DNA from: Mycobacterium paraterrae
GTDB lineage: Bacteria > Actinomycetota > Actinomycetes > Mycobacteriales > Mycobacteriaceae
Assembly: GCF_022430545.2 (NCBI RefSeq)
Contig: NZ_CP092488.2
Coordinates: 4,464,001-4,528,000, forward strand
DNA: 64,000 nt
Reading direction: 5' to 3'
The number at the start of each line of letters is the position of its first letter. Position 1 is the stretch's first letter. Position numbers and translations under genes: made by a program. The notes beneath the pieces were generated by a model. That model worked only from the letters and a program-made list of their open reading frames with translations, had not been told where the DNA came from and did not search any database. This document shows positions 40,979 through 49,398 of this stretch, piece by piece.

Positions 40979-41170
40979 ACGTATCGGCGTGCAGCCGCAC
41001 CCGATGGTGTGACTGCCAGCATCGGTCTCGCGCGCGTCATCGCCACGCCAACTGGCGTGGTCGACGTCGAAGATCTGCTCGAGGAACTCGTACATGGCGC
41101 CGATCAAGCGATGTATGCCGCCAAGCGGGCCGGCGGCAACCGAGTGCATAGCCATTCCGACGAGGGATGA
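40979..41170 (+). pseudogene. C-terminal fragment of a GGDEF (diguanylate cyclase) domain
   Basis: The frame encodes RRAAAPDGVTASIGLA, a short linker, then DLLEELVHGADQAMYAAKRAGGNRVH before TGA at 41168. This is the last third of a GGDEF domain (VTxSIGxA and ADxAMYxAKxxGxNRV). The GGDEF loop itself and everything before it are absent; an in-frame stop at 40955 precedes it. It cannot make cyclic di-GMP and is a relic. Confidence 0.72.
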
Positions 41171-41453
41171 CAGCGACGGAGTCACGGCCCCATCCACTGG
41201 ATTCAAGGTCTCTGCGATGGCGCGTGAGCCCCTCTGCCACGTGGTCAGAGGGCGTCATTGAGAACAGCGACATCGCCTGGCGCACAGTGTTATCGAGATA
41301 GGCATCGGGCCGGCGCCCGTTAGGCGCCCAAAGCCGTCTGAGCAATCGTGTCGCATCGGTGTCAGGTAGTTGGTTCCCTCGGTGAGATTCGAAGCTCGCC
41401 ACACTCCGCCGCCCGGCGCGTTTGAGGAATATGCACGAACCTAATACGGAAAC

Positions 41454-41494
41454 TTACCGGTATGACCGAGAGGAATATGGCGACTTACCAGTAA
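41454..41494. promoter_or_regulatory. Two TetR-type dyads, TTACCGGTAT and TTACCAGTAA
   Basis: TTACCGGTAT (41454-41463) contains the perfect palindrome TACCGGTA; TTACCAGTAA (41485-41494) has perfect TTAC/GTAA arms. They are 31 bp apart, about three helical turns, hence on the same face of DNA. No regulator gene is adjacent. They may control the split gene at 41734 or be relics. Confidence 0.4.
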
Positions 41495-41869
41495 ACGACG
41501 CTTAGGCGTTGTTGTGGCACAACGGGCGCTCTTTCGACTCAAACCGTACTCACACAATTCCTGCGGAGCCAAACCTGCGCTCCCCCAACAACTGTGACTT
41601 TTTCTGAAAATGAAGATCCGCAGCCAGGCGGTGTTTTATTGTCGCGTTGAACACGCGAACAATTCGGTTCAGCGAACGTGCCGGCGCTTTTCAGTAGGCG
41701 CCTCCTCCGCTGTCCGCGACGAGGAGGATTTCTGTGACAGATAAGGCCAGACCACATAGAAAGACGATGGAAAGGTGCTTGAGGCGTGTGGTTTTGGTCG
41801 TCGCGTGCGCAGCGGCGTTCTGCGCCGCACCCGTGGCGGCTGAGGTTCCCCCCGAAAAGTGGACAGGGG

Positions 41870-42745
41870 TTATGCAGCTTGCGTGGCTGCCTTGAGTGAT
41901 TGTTCGTAGGCGACCGGACTGAGCATTCCAATCGCCGAATGACGCCTCTGATTATTGTAGTAGTTCATCCATTTGTCAACTGCTGCAACGAGTTCCGCCC
42001 TCGTTGCGAACACATGCCGGTAATAGTATTCGTGTTTGAACGTTGACCACAAAGACTCCGCGCCGCTGTTGTCCCAACAGATCCCGGTCGCGCCCATCGA
42101 TCTGCGCAGGCCGGCCTCAGCACACGCCTGCGCCATTGCCTGTGCGGTGAATTGAACCCCGCGGTCTGAATGCATGACGGTGCCGCGGACATTGCCCTCG
42201 CGCACCGCGACCGCCTGGGCCAGCGCATCGGTGACCAGCTCGGTGCGCATGTGATCGGCCACCGACCAGCCCAGCACCCGTTTGGAATGCTCGTCACGCA
42301 GCGCACACAAGAACATGTCGCCTTCACCGCACGTCAGATAAGTGATGTCAGAACTCCACACGGCATCACATCGACCCTGATCGAAGTGGCGATTGACCAG
42401 ATCAGCCGGGAACGACGCGGTGGGATCGACGATCGTGGTGCGCACCTTGAACGTGCGCGGACTGATGCCCACAAGACCGATCTCCGCCATGATCTTGGCG
42501 ACCGTCTTCTCCGACACCACCTCACCGGCAGCGCGCAAATCAGCGGTGATCCGAGGCGAGCCGTAGACCCCGGCGGATTCACGATGATGGTCGATGATCT
42601 TCACAGTCAGGTCGGCCTTCCGTTGCTCTCGATCGCTTAATTCCGTTGTTGCCGAACGCTTCACATGCTTGTAGAAGCCGGAGGTAGAGACCTCCAGAAG
42701 CCGTGCCATTCGGGTGATCGCGGTGGTCGCGCACTCTGCGGCCAT
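41870..42745 (-). CDS. IS3-family transposase OrfB (DDE integrase domain)
   Basis: A 291-residue rve-type integrase. The HTH_21-like part is EVSTSGFYKHVKR to YGSPRITADLR; the DDE triad is Asp in VWSSDITYL, Asp in VMHSDRGVQF and Glu in WDNSGAESLWSTFKHE, followed by NNQRRHSAIGMLSPVAYE. It has no own strong start; OrfAB fusion by -1 frameshifting is the usual way of expression. The frame is intact. Confidence 0.95.
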   Translation of the reverse strand: MAAECATTAITRMARLLEVSTSGFYKHVKRSATTELSDREQRKADLTVKIIDHHRESAGVYGSPRITADLRAAGEVVSEKTVAKIMAEIGLVGISPRTFKVRTTIVDPTASFPADLVNRHFDQGRCDAVWSSDITYLTCGEGDMFLCALRDEHSKRVLGWSVADHMRTELVTDALAQAVAVREGNVRGTVMHSDRGVQFTAQAMAQACAEAGLRRSMGATGICWDNSGAESLWSTFKHEYYYRHVFATRAELVAAVDKWMNYYNNQRRHSAIGMLSPVAYEQSLKAATQAA

Positions 42746-42759
42746 CAGCTCAAACCGGT

Positions 42760-43065
42760 CTACCTCGGTTGACTGGCGGCAAAGTACGCGGAAGCTTTTT
42801 TCAGGAACGCGATGTCTTTCTCCTGCTCGGCGACCTGCTTGCGCAAACGCGCGAGTTCGGTGCGCTCGGCCACGGTCAACGGCGCCTCGTTACGGGCGGC
42901 AGCCGCCTCGACACGGCGACGTTCGTCGGCGACCCACCGTCCGAGCAGGCCCTCGTTCAGGCCAAGCTCGCGAGCAACCTCGGCGATGGTACGCCCGGAA
43001 TCGATCACCCGATGAGCGGCTTCAACCTTGTACTCGGTCGAGAAAGACCGACGGGTTCGGGACAT
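42760..43065 (-). CDS. IS3-family transposase OrfA (HTH_Tnp_1)
   Basis: A 101-residue protein with the HTH that recognises the element ends: SFSTEYKVEAAHRVIDSG and IAEVARELGLNEGLLGRWV, then a leucine-zipper-like coiled coil (ELARLRKQVAEQEKDIAFLKKA). The end of OrfA contains AAAAAAG (plus strand CTTTTTT, 42795-42801), the frameshift site that joins OrfA to OrfB. Confidence 0.94.
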   Translation of the reverse strand: MSRTRRSFSTEYKVEAAHRVIDSGRTIAEVARELGLNEGLLGRWVADERRRVEAAAARNEAPLTVAERTELARLRKQVAEQEKDIAFLKKASAYFAASQPR

Positions 43066-44052
43066 GATGACATCCTTCCAGCGGGACCGTTAATCCCGCT
43101 ATCTCGATGTCCGCCCTCCGGGGGGAGCCTCAGGCGGCGGCTCCCAGCGGTACGCCGGCCCCGACGTTTCCCAAATGCGGGCACGACGACGATCACGACG
43201 TGATTTGGGATGGCGTCAAAGCCGCCTCACCGTCGGATTTCAAAGGAAACGTCGATGTGGTCTTTCCCACCGGTGAGCCATCTCGTGGATACGCACTGCA
43301 CAACGGAAAACCTGTTGGAACCGCGAACCCATACGACTTTCTTCTGGTCCCAACAATTCGCGAGACGGGGATTGAGTGCTCAAACCTGGTGAACGACAAC
43401 CCGCCCGAGTACTTCAACGACGCCTACAACTATGTGGCGAGTGCGCCGAAAGGCCTTCCTAAAGGCACCGACTGGGCGCTCGGAATCGAGTCCGGAGACC
43501 CGGGGGCCCGAAGCTTCAATCAGCTTCATATCCATGTGAGCAGGCTTCGGACAGACACCCGGAATAGTTTGAACAAAGTCGCTAAGTCATGTGGGGCCAA
43601 CGAAAGTCAGTGGCTCCAGTCGAAGATCGTCGTCAACACCGAACGCGGCGACAGAACATTTCGCTGCTGGAATGCAGGCGTCATGACGCACAATTTTTTC
43701 GGCAAACTCAACGACAACATCGTCAAACCGTTGAAGGTCTCGATGTCCAACGAATCGCTACTCATCACCGCCAACCCGGCCGGTGGATTCTTCGTCTTGA
43801 GCAGTGACCACGTCGGTCCGGATCTCAACAAACACGGCGTCAACAACATCGAAGGCCTTCTGAACAAAGGCTGAGCCCGAATCGGATGCGGGACAGTCGA
43901 GTTGGCGCACCGGCACGGACTTCTCTGAGTTGACGAGCGCGCCCGTTCGGACTCGCACATTCTGCCCGGTTCGGCGCAGTCACGACTGGGCACACTCCCC
44001 CCGACATACACTCCGACGGGACAATCTCGGCGGAAACATGGGAGGACTACAC

Positions 44053-44202
44053 ATGACGATGCCGAGCGACGCCGCGGATCCGAGGGAAGACGCAGGAGCG
44101 AACGAAGGTCCACGCGATCACCAGGACGTCGACACCGAGCACGACGCCTACGTCGACGACGACAATGTTCCCCATCCCGGCGATGCGAACGAGACCCTCT
44201 GA
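44053..44202 (+). CDS. Small Asp-rich acidic protein
   Basis: A 49-residue protein, MTMPSDAADPREDAGANEGP onwards, ending DNVPHPGDANETL. ATG 44053 has GGAGG at 44041-44045. It is rich in Asp and Glu, has no Cys and no hydrophobic segment, so it is probably disordered. No family is recognised. It precedes the F420 oxidoreductase gene by 42 bases with its own ribosome-binding site, suggesting one transcript. Confidence 0.5.
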   Translation: MTMPSDAADPREDAGANEGPRDHQDVDTEHDAYVDDDNVPHPGDANETL

Positions 44203-44244
44203 CCCAGCCCACATGTCCCTCAACCAAATAAGGAGACCACCACG

Positions 44245-44661
44245 ATGCCATCGCAAGGGTTGACCGACGCGGAACGTGAGATGTTGGCCAAGCCCAACCC
44301 GTCCGTCATCAGCACGATCCGTAGCGACGGACAGCCCGTCTCCGCGGCGACCTGGTACCTGCTGCGAGATGACCGCATCTTGGTGAACATGGACGCCGGC
44401 CGAAAGCGGTTGCAGCACATTCGCAAAGATCCAAGGGTGTCACTCACCGTGCTTGACGAAGCAGACTGGTACAGCCACATCACTCTTATTGGCCGGGTGG
44501 TGGAAATCTATGACGACGAAGGCATGGCCGACATCGATGCGGTAGCTCAGCACTACCGGGGAGAGCCTTACCCGCGGCGTGATCGGGCGCGTGTCAGTGC
44601 CCTCATCGAGATCGATCGCGTGCATGGCTGGGGTGAGTTCAAGAACAACGATCAGGCGTGA
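44245..44661 (+). CDS. PPOX-class F420-dependent oxidoreductase
   Basis: A 138-residue split-barrel protein. PNPSVISTIRSDGQPVSAATWYLLRDDRILVNMDAGRKRLQHIRKDPRVSLTV is the standard first half of F420-binding FDORs: the RKRLxHIRKDPRVSL segment contacts the cofactor phosphate. The second half has the HITLIGRVVEI strand. AAGGAG lies before the ATG. These enzymes reduce diverse substrates with F420H2 in mycobacteria; the substrate is not known. Confidence 0.88.
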   Translation: MPSQGLTDAEREMLAKPNPSVISTIRSDGQPVSAATWYLLRDDRILVNMDAGRKRLQHIRKDPRVSLTVLDEADWYSHITLIGRVVEIYDDEGMADIDAVAQHYRGEPYPRRDRARVSALIEIDRVHGWGEFKNNDQA

Positions 44662-44696
44662 GACAACGAAGGTCGTAGAAATGGTTCGATACCGGG

Positions 44697-46382
44697 ATGA
44701 GCCCGGTCGCCGAATTCGACTTCGTCATTGTGGGAGCAGGTAGCGCCGGCTGCCTGCTCGCCAACCGGCTCAGCGCCGACCCCGGCCGCCGTGTGCTCTT
44801 GATCGAGGCGGGCGGCAAAGATAACTGGTTCTGGATCAAGGTGCCGGTTGGTTATCTCTACACCATCGCGAATCCCCGCACAGACTGGTGCTTTACGACC
44901 GAGCCCGACCCCGGCCTGGCCGGTCGCAGCATTCATTACGCGCGAGGCCGGGTGATCGGCGGCTCTTCATCGATCAACGCGATGATCCATATGCGCGGCC
45001 AGGCCAGCGACTACGACCTGTGGGCGCAGGCCACCGGTGACGAGCGTTGGCGGTGGGGCGGCCCAGGCTGTCCGGGCGAGACGCTGGCGATCTATAAGGA
45101 GTTAGAGGACTACTTCGCCGGCGCCGACGATATGCACGGCGCCGGTGGTGAAATTCGGGTGGAGCGGCCCAGGGTGCGCTGGAAGATCTTGGACGCCTGG
45201 CAGGCTGCCGCTGCACAAGTCGGCATCGAACCGATAGAGGAGTTCAATCGCGGCTACAACGCCGGCAGTGCTTACTTTCACGTGAACCAGCGCCGCGGTC
45301 GGCGCTGGTCGATGGCTGACGCTTTCCTTCATCCCGTTGCCCACCGCCCGAATCTCACCGTCTACACACATGCGCAGGCATTGCGGCTGTTGATGGACGG
45401 CGATGTACGTGAGCATCAACGTCGGGGCGCCTGGACCACCGCGCAGCAACGCGTCAACGGCGTGCGCCTGCTCAAGGACGGCCACATCATCGACGTCCGA
45501 GCCCGACGGGAGGTGATCCTCAGCGCAGGGGCTATTGGCTCGCCGCACCTGATGCAGGTTTCGGGCCTAGGCCCGGCCGGCCTGCTTGCCGAGCATGGCG
45601 TGCCGTTGGTCGTCGACCTGCCGGGAGTGGGCGCAAACCTCCAAGACCACCTTCAGCTTCGTACGGTCTACCGGGTTCGGGGTGCTCCGACCGTCAACAC
45701 GCTGTACCGCAATTGGATTACCCGTGCGGGCATGGGGCTTCAGTATCTGCTCCTGAGGTCCGGACCCATGACCATGCCGCCTTCCACCCTTGGCGCTTTC
45801 ATGAAGAGCGACCCCGCACTGGCCAGTCCGGATTTGGAATGGCACGTGCAGCCTTTGTCGTTGCCAAAATTCGGAGAGCCCCTGCATCCGTTTGGAGCGA
45901 TCACTCCCTCGGTCTGCAATCTGCGGCCCACCTCGCGGGGACATGTGCGCATCGCCAGTGGGGATCCTCTGACTGATCCGAAGATCCTCTGCAACTACCT
46001 GTCCACCGACGAGGATCGCCACATCGCTGTGAAGGGCCTTCGCATGACCCGACGGATCATGGCGGCGTCGGCTCTGGCCCGCTATGACCCGCAAGAGTTG
46101 CTGCCCGGCCCGCAGCTGGTGAGTGACGATCAGCTGCAGAAGGCGGCCGGTGAGCTCGGCACGACAATCTTCCACCCCGTCGGCACCTGCGCGATGGGCG
46201 CTTTCGACGCTCGGGGTCGGCCGCAGTCTGCCGCCGCCGTGCTCGACACCGATTGCCGCGCCTATGGCGTCGCCGGCCTACGAGTGGTCGACGCATCAGC
46301 TATGCCCTTCATCATTTCGGGCAACACCAACGCGCCGGTCATGCTCATCGCCGAGCGGGCAGCGCGGGCGATCGTCGGATAA
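44697..46382 (+). CDS. GMC-family FAD oxidoreductase (choline-dehydrogenase-like)
   Basis: A 561-residue flavoenzyme. The FAD-binding motif GAGSAGC is at residues 13-19, followed by LIEAGGKDNWFW; the GMC signatures RGRVIGGSSSINAMIHMRGQ and GAIGSPHLMQVSGLGP are present. The catalytic His is in FHPVGTCAMG, and the second His/Asn position is in SGNTNAPVMLIAERAA. It oxidises an alcohol; known relatives act on choline, glucose or long-chain alcohols. It starts 35 bases after the F420 gene and may be co-transcribed. Confidence 0.93.
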   Translation: MSPVAEFDFVIVGAGSAGCLLANRLSADPGRRVLLIEAGGKDNWFWIKVPVGYLYTIANPRTDWCFTTEPDPGLAGRSIHYARGRVIGGSSSINAMIHMRGQASDYDLWAQATGDERWRWGGPGCPGETLAIYKELEDYFAGADDMHGAGGEIRVERPRVRWKILDAWQAAAAQVGIEPIEEFNRGYNAGSAYFHVNQRRGRRWSMADAFLHPVAHRPNLTVYTHAQALRLLMDGDVREHQRRGAWTTAQQRVNGVRLLKDGHIIDVRARREVILSAGAIGSPHLMQVSGLGPAGLLAEHGVPLVVDLPGVGANLQDHLQLRTVYRVRGAPTVNTLYRNWITRAGMGLQYLLLRSGPMTMPPSTLGAFMKSDPALASPDLEWHVQPLSLPKFGEPLHPFGAITPSVCNLRPTSRGHVRIASGDPLTDPKILCNYLSTDEDRHIAVKGLRMTRRIMAASALARYDPQELLPGPQLVSDDQLQKAAGELGTTIFHPVGTCAMGAFDARGRPQSAAAVLDTDCRAYGVAGLRVVDASAMPFIISGNTNAPVMLIAERAARAIVG

Positions 46383-46410
46383 GCCGCTCCCCTACAAAGT
46401 TTCCTTCGCC

Positions 46411-47007
46411 CTACAGCCAGGTGGGGACGACCTTGCCGTTCACCGTCACCTCGACCTGGTCGGTCCTCTCGCGGTACCTGATCTTGCCGTGCTCGAAATT
46501 CGACACCAGCAAATCGCCGACGGCGTTCACGTCGCTGGTCGGGAAACCGAGCGGACCTGCCGAGCCGTTTTCACCGGTGACCGTGGGCACGCCGTCTGGG
46601 CCGCGCGGAACGTTCCAGGCGTCTCGGATCTTGCCCGAGGTGATGTAGGCAGGCGTTCCGGCCGCATCATTCTTGGCGGTGATTACGCCGCCTTCGAATT
46701 GCTGGAAAACCAGGCCACTATCGCGTGTGCCGGCGTTGCGGTCCCCCGTTAGCGGCTTGCCGAGATCCTTCTTCTGGCTCGCGGTTGCCGACGAGTACTT
46801 GGCGGCGATCGGCCCGGTCAGCGTCACCTCGACGTCGGCCTGTCCGACGAGTTTTACCACGGTCGGCGCCGGGGTTGCTGACGAGGACGCACCGGCTTTC
46901 TGATCCGATGCCGCCGAGTCGACGCTCCCGCCCTTGCCGCAGCCCGCGACGACCAGAACGAAGACGGCCAACCCGACTCCCGTATTGCGTATACCGCTCG
47001 TTCCCAT
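46411..47007 (-). CDS. LGFP-repeat lipoprotein
   Basis: A 198-residue protein with a lipoprotein signal ending VVAGC. The mature part contains an LGFP-type unit GSAGPLGFPTSDVNAVGD and a preceding, weaker GKPLTGDRN unit, with GVITAKNDAAGTPAYITSGKIRDAW between. LGFP repeats occur in corynebacterial and mycobacterial envelope proteins and may bind the cell wall. ATG 47007 has a GGAAGGAG about 13 bases upstream. The adjoining genes also encode exported proteins. Confidence 0.82.
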   Translation of the reverse strand: MGTSGIRNTGVGLAVFVLVVAGCGKGGSVDSAASDQKAGASSSATPAPTVVKLVGQADVEVTLTGPIAAKYSSATASQKKDLGKPLTGDRNAGTRDSGLVFQQFEGGVITAKNDAAGTPAYITSGKIRDAWNVPRGPDGVPTVTGENGSAGPLGFPTSDVNAVGDLLVSNFEHGKIRYRERTDQVEVTVNGKVVPTWL

Positions 47008-47200
47008 CGGCTTTCTCTCGCTCCTTCCGCGATGTCGATCACGTTGCGGCCGACCCCGCGGTCCAACATACGACGCGGAGCGAGACCGACCGTAAGCTCG
47101 CCCGCCGCTATCACGCGAGCGGCGGGTTGCTGCGACGAGGTACGTCCCGTCAACGTGCATGTCCGGCAACCGTTTCGGCGGTTACCGGCGAGCCGCTCCG

Positions 47201-47629
47201 CTACGTGCAGGGATATTGCCCATTGAGCAGACAATTCGACGGCGGTACATAGGAACCGGTCAACACGCCTCTGAAGCCGCCTGTCGCGGAACCCCCCGGT
47301 GCAATGATGCGATTCCAATTCGCTGGCCTGAGAACGTAATGGGTTCCGGACTGGGCAACGGTGCTATTCCACGTGTGGGAGATTGATTCGCCAATCGGCA
47401 TGTCGAATTCGAGCCGCCAATCGCTGAGCGGTACGGCGCTCGAGTTCGAAATCGCGAAACGGGCAATGAACCCGGTCTGCCACGTTGAGTTCACCGACAA
47501 CGACGCCGTGGCCGCGGCGGCGTGAGTTACTGGCGCGATGGCCAGGCCGAGACTGGAGGCCATTACCGCGGACACCGTCAGGCGGAGCGCTGCGCGCCAG
47601 CGTTCGACGACAGTGCCTGCTTCAGCCAT
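47201..47629 (-). CDS. Secreted cellulose-binding-domain (CBM2) protein, Rv1987-like
   Basis: A 142-residue protein, the same length as M. tuberculosis Rv1987, with a Sec signal (ending VTHAAAA) followed by a single CBM2 fold: TGFIARFAISNSSAVPLSDWRLEFDMP, HTWNSTVAQSGTHY and NWNRIIAPGGSATGGFRG. CBM2 proteins bind cellulose or chitin through surface Trp residues (W in WRLEF, WNST and NWNR). No catalytic domain is present. Similarity to Rv1987 is high throughout. Confidence 0.93.
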   Translation of the reverse strand: MAEAGTVVERWRAALRLTVSAVMASSLGLAIAPVTHAAAATASLSVNSTWQTGFIARFAISNSSAVPLSDWRLEFDMPIGESISHTWNSTVAQSGTHYVLRPANWNRIIAPGGSATGGFRGVLTGSYVPPSNCLLNGQYPCT

Positions 47630-47850
47630 AACAACTCACACTAAAAGCGAATTGGCAGATATTGGCTCAGGCACGCCGGACCGTCGAGTTCTCACAGTTC
47701 CGACCCGCCGTCCGGCTACTGGTCAAATAGGCACTTGTCGAATAAAGAGCCGCCGTTTTCACAGGTTTAAGATTGCCGGCTTTGGACACCCGTCATCCGA
47801 CAGAAGGCGCGGACTTCTGCATTTCACAAGTATCGCGGAGGGAGTTTGAC

Positions 47851-48300
47851 GTGGCGTTCTCAACGATGAAAACGACAGCAGCCGTTGCTGCAATGACAGC
47901 GGCCGGAATCCTGGTGGCAACACCGGCCTACGCCGACCCAACGGCCGTCACATTCGGGCAAGGCCAAGAAATACCCACAATCGGCGGCTCGATCAATTAC
48001 ACGGTAAGCGACCTGCAGCCCAGCGGTCACAACGACGGCATCTGGTATTCCGACGTCACGGCACGAGGTGTGAGCGGCAACCCCACCCCCAACATCGCTG
48101 ACTTCAATGCCCGGGCAGCCAATAGTTCCACCTACGCGACCATGAAGGGCAACGAGACCGACGGCCTGCCCAACGCCCCGATTGCGCCGGGCGCCCAAAC
48201 CAGTGGCCGTATCTACTTCGACGTACGCAACGGTACGGCGCCCGACAGCGTCGTGTACCGCGACGCAGGCGGAAACGACAAGGTGGTGTGGAAGGGGTAA
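47851..48300 (+). CDS. MPT63-family secreted protein (DUF1942)
   Basis: A 149-residue protein. The signal peptide is MKTTAAVAAMTAAGILVATPAYA, with GTG 47851 chosen because GGAGGGAG lies just upstream; ATG 47866 is the alternative. The mature domain has the MPT63 order: GGSINYTVSDLQPSG, WYSDVTARGVSGNPTPNIADFNARAAN, and GAQTSGRIYFDVRNGTAPDSVVY. MPT63 is an immunoglobulin-like secreted antigen of unknown function. It is divergent from the CBM2 gene. Confidence 0.88.
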   Translation: MAFSTMKTTAAVAAMTAAGILVATPAYADPTAVTFGQGQEIPTIGGSINYTVSDLQPSGHNDGIWYSDVTARGVSGNPTPNIADFNARAANSSTYATMKGNETDGLPNAPIAPGAQTSGRIYFDVRNGTAPDSVVYRDAGGNDKVVWKG

Positions 48301-48366
48301 CGGGTTCGCTCCGACCCGCAGGCGCTGTGATGCGAGAAATCTCAACGGCTGCGGGCTGTTGCGTGC

Positions 48367-48675
48367 TCAGCCGGGTCTGGCAACGTCGGCCTCCCAACGG
48401 GTTCGGCGTTGGCGTTCGGTCTGCTCCCACCACGGCGGTTGGCCGCGTTCCCCGAGTGCGACCTTCGCGGCATCGACGCCCGCCCGAGCTATCGACTCCG
48501 CCGGTGTTCCCTTGACGCGGCGCACTTCTCGGCGCCACGCCATCAACACCTGCACGAGTTCGGTGCGCCGCGCCGCGGGAATCAACGGATCGGTGGCGCG
48601 CCACTTGCGTCCGTCGATGACGACGTAGTGGCCCTCGTCAGTTGCCACCGCGCCCGGTGCTCTGTTGGAGCTCAT
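48367..48675 (-). CDS. Conserved mycobacterial protein of unknown function
   Basis: A 102-residue protein with a pattern I recognise from mycobacterial genomes: GHYVVIDGRKWRATDPLIPAARRTELVQVLMAWRREVRR, a DNA- or nucleotide-modifying context is not evident. Similar proteins are sometimes named 'biopolymer transporter Tol' without support. ATG 48675 was preferred to TTG 48678. It overlaps the DUF3072 gene by 38 bases and is probably translated with it. Confidence 0.6.
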   Translation of the reverse strand: MSSNRAPGAVATDEGHYVVIDGRKWRATDPLIPAARRTELVQVLMAWRREVRRVKGTPAESIARAGVDAAKVALGERGQPPWWEQTERQRRTRWEADVARPG

Positions 48676-48853
48676 CAATGAGGTTCGACGCTTCGGCCTT
48701 GGTTAGGTTGTCGGGCACCTCGCGCCCGGCTTCCTGGCTGAGAGTGTGCAGATAGCTTCGCTGCGGTCCTGTCATGGGCTCGTCCCCCGTCACCCAATCG
48801 GCGGGATCTTTCTCCGCCGTCTCGTTGGGCGCCTGCTGTGTCTCGTCGCTCAT
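48638..48853 (-). CDS. DUF3072 small protein
   Basis: A 71-residue protein with the DUF3072 core: WVTGDEPMTGPQRSYLHTLSQEAGREVPDNLTKAEASNLIDELQ. The family is a helical domain seen in actinobacteria, often with a disordered start. ATG 48853 was used, since GTG or ATG further out adds only three residues. The HTH gene lies just upstream on the same strand (gap 54). Confidence 0.8.
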   Translation of the reverse strand: MSDETQQAPNETAEKDPADWVTGDEPMTGPQRSYLHTLSQEAGREVPDNLTKAEASNLIDELQQSTGRGGN

Positions 48854-48907
48854 CGCGATCACCTCCGGGGACGGAATAACCGTCGCACAGACGTTCGAAA
48901 CCTCCGG

Positions 48908-49261
48908 CTATGCAGGTTCCGTTGCAGCTTCGCTCTCGCCTCGGCCCGGGTCCCTGCGCATCGATGTAATGACGTCAATGGCTCTGCGGTAGGCGTCGTA
49001 GCGTTGCCGGAGTTCATCATTCAGACTCGCAACATCGACGTGGCCGAAATCGACCAGCAGCACGGTCTCGTCGACGCCGAGCCGATGGGCGATCCGACGC
49101 AGCTCGGCGTAGGTAGGAAAGTCCGGCTTGTCTTTTCGTCTGCTGTAGGTACTCAGCGTCAAGCCGAGGGCGGCGGCCAGTTCGCTGTCACGAACCCGTC
49201 TGCTCAGAAGTCGGCTAACACTTTGGCGAGCGGTTCGGCCATCGCGGTCGATCAACGGCAT
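48908..49261 (-). CDS. XRE-like helix-turn-helix regulator
   Basis: A 117-residue protein. Residues 24-70 contain a Cro/C1-like HTH (DSELAAALGLTLSTYSRRKDKPDFPTYAELRRIAHRLGVDE); the tail (VDFGHVDVASLNDELRQRYDAYRRA) is helical. It resembles small phage-immunity-like repressors of mycobacteria, but no phage genes are adjacent. ATG 49261 starts it; the preceding gap to the STAS gene is 137 bases. Confidence 0.75.
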   Translation of the reverse strand: MPLIDRDGRTARQSVSRLLSRRVRDSELAAALGLTLSTYSRRKDKPDFPTYAELRRIAHRLGVDETVLLVDFGHVDVASLNDELRQRYDAYRRAIDVITSMRRDPGRGESEAATEPA

Positions 49262-49398
49262 GTAGGAACCCTAGCGCCGACTTCCGCGCATTCACATAGC
49301 CATTCGAAGGAATTTCTGTGCACCGAGGCGTGGCCTTCATTCCGCGCCCGCCGGTAGATACGAAGGTCCTTGTTGCGGAGCCGAATTCGTCGCGTCAC

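Larger units (their letters stand above)
40933..41733. other. Gene-poor region with GGDEF fragment and tandem dyads
   Basis: 801 bases. The left part holds the end of a GGDEF domain (40979-41170). A leftward frame of 121 codons (41037-41402) is open but overlaps that relic on the other strand and shows no family features. Two TetR-type dyads lie at 41454-41494. GAGGAATATG occurs twice (41424 and 41470), forming a loose repeat. The last bases are the ribosome-binding site of the split gene at 41734. Confidence 0.55.
41841..43132 (-). mobile_element. IS3-family insertion sequence, 1292 bp
   Basis: The element is bounded by imperfect inverted ends, TGAGGTTCCCCCCGAAAAGT at 41841 and TGAGGCTCCCCCCGGAGGGC read inward from 43132, and flanked by a 3-bp GGC duplication (41838-41840 and 43133-43135). 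It encodes OrfA and OrfB transposase parts on the minus strand with a slippery A6G between them. Length, organisation and target duplication fit IS3. It appears intact, so it may still be able to move. Confidence 0.9.
41734..43874 (+). pseudogene. Exported CDP-diacylglycerol-pyrophosphatase-like gene, split by an IS3-family element
   Basis: Bases 41734-41840 encode the start (GTG with GAGGAGGA upstream) and a signal peptide, CLRRVVLVVACAAAFCAAPVAA. Bases 43136-43874 encode the mature protein. Removing 41841-43132 and one GGC copy restores one frame through VAAAAPSGTPAPTFPKCG. The mature part matches the Cdh family (PF02611): NPYDFLLVPTIRETGIE, a domain centre WALGIESGDPGARSFNQLHIHVSRLR with the HIT-like His-x-His-x motif, and a C-terminal FFVLSSDHVG. 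Such enzymes hydrolyse CDP-diacylglycerol to phosphatidate and CMP. The 3' part could still be translated from ATG 43107 inside the element end, but without the signal peptide. Confidence 0.88.

Noticed and set aside
41037..41402. Leftward frame of 121 codons
   Set aside because: Its second half lies opposite the GGDEF relic and the first half has no family features or ribosome-binding site.
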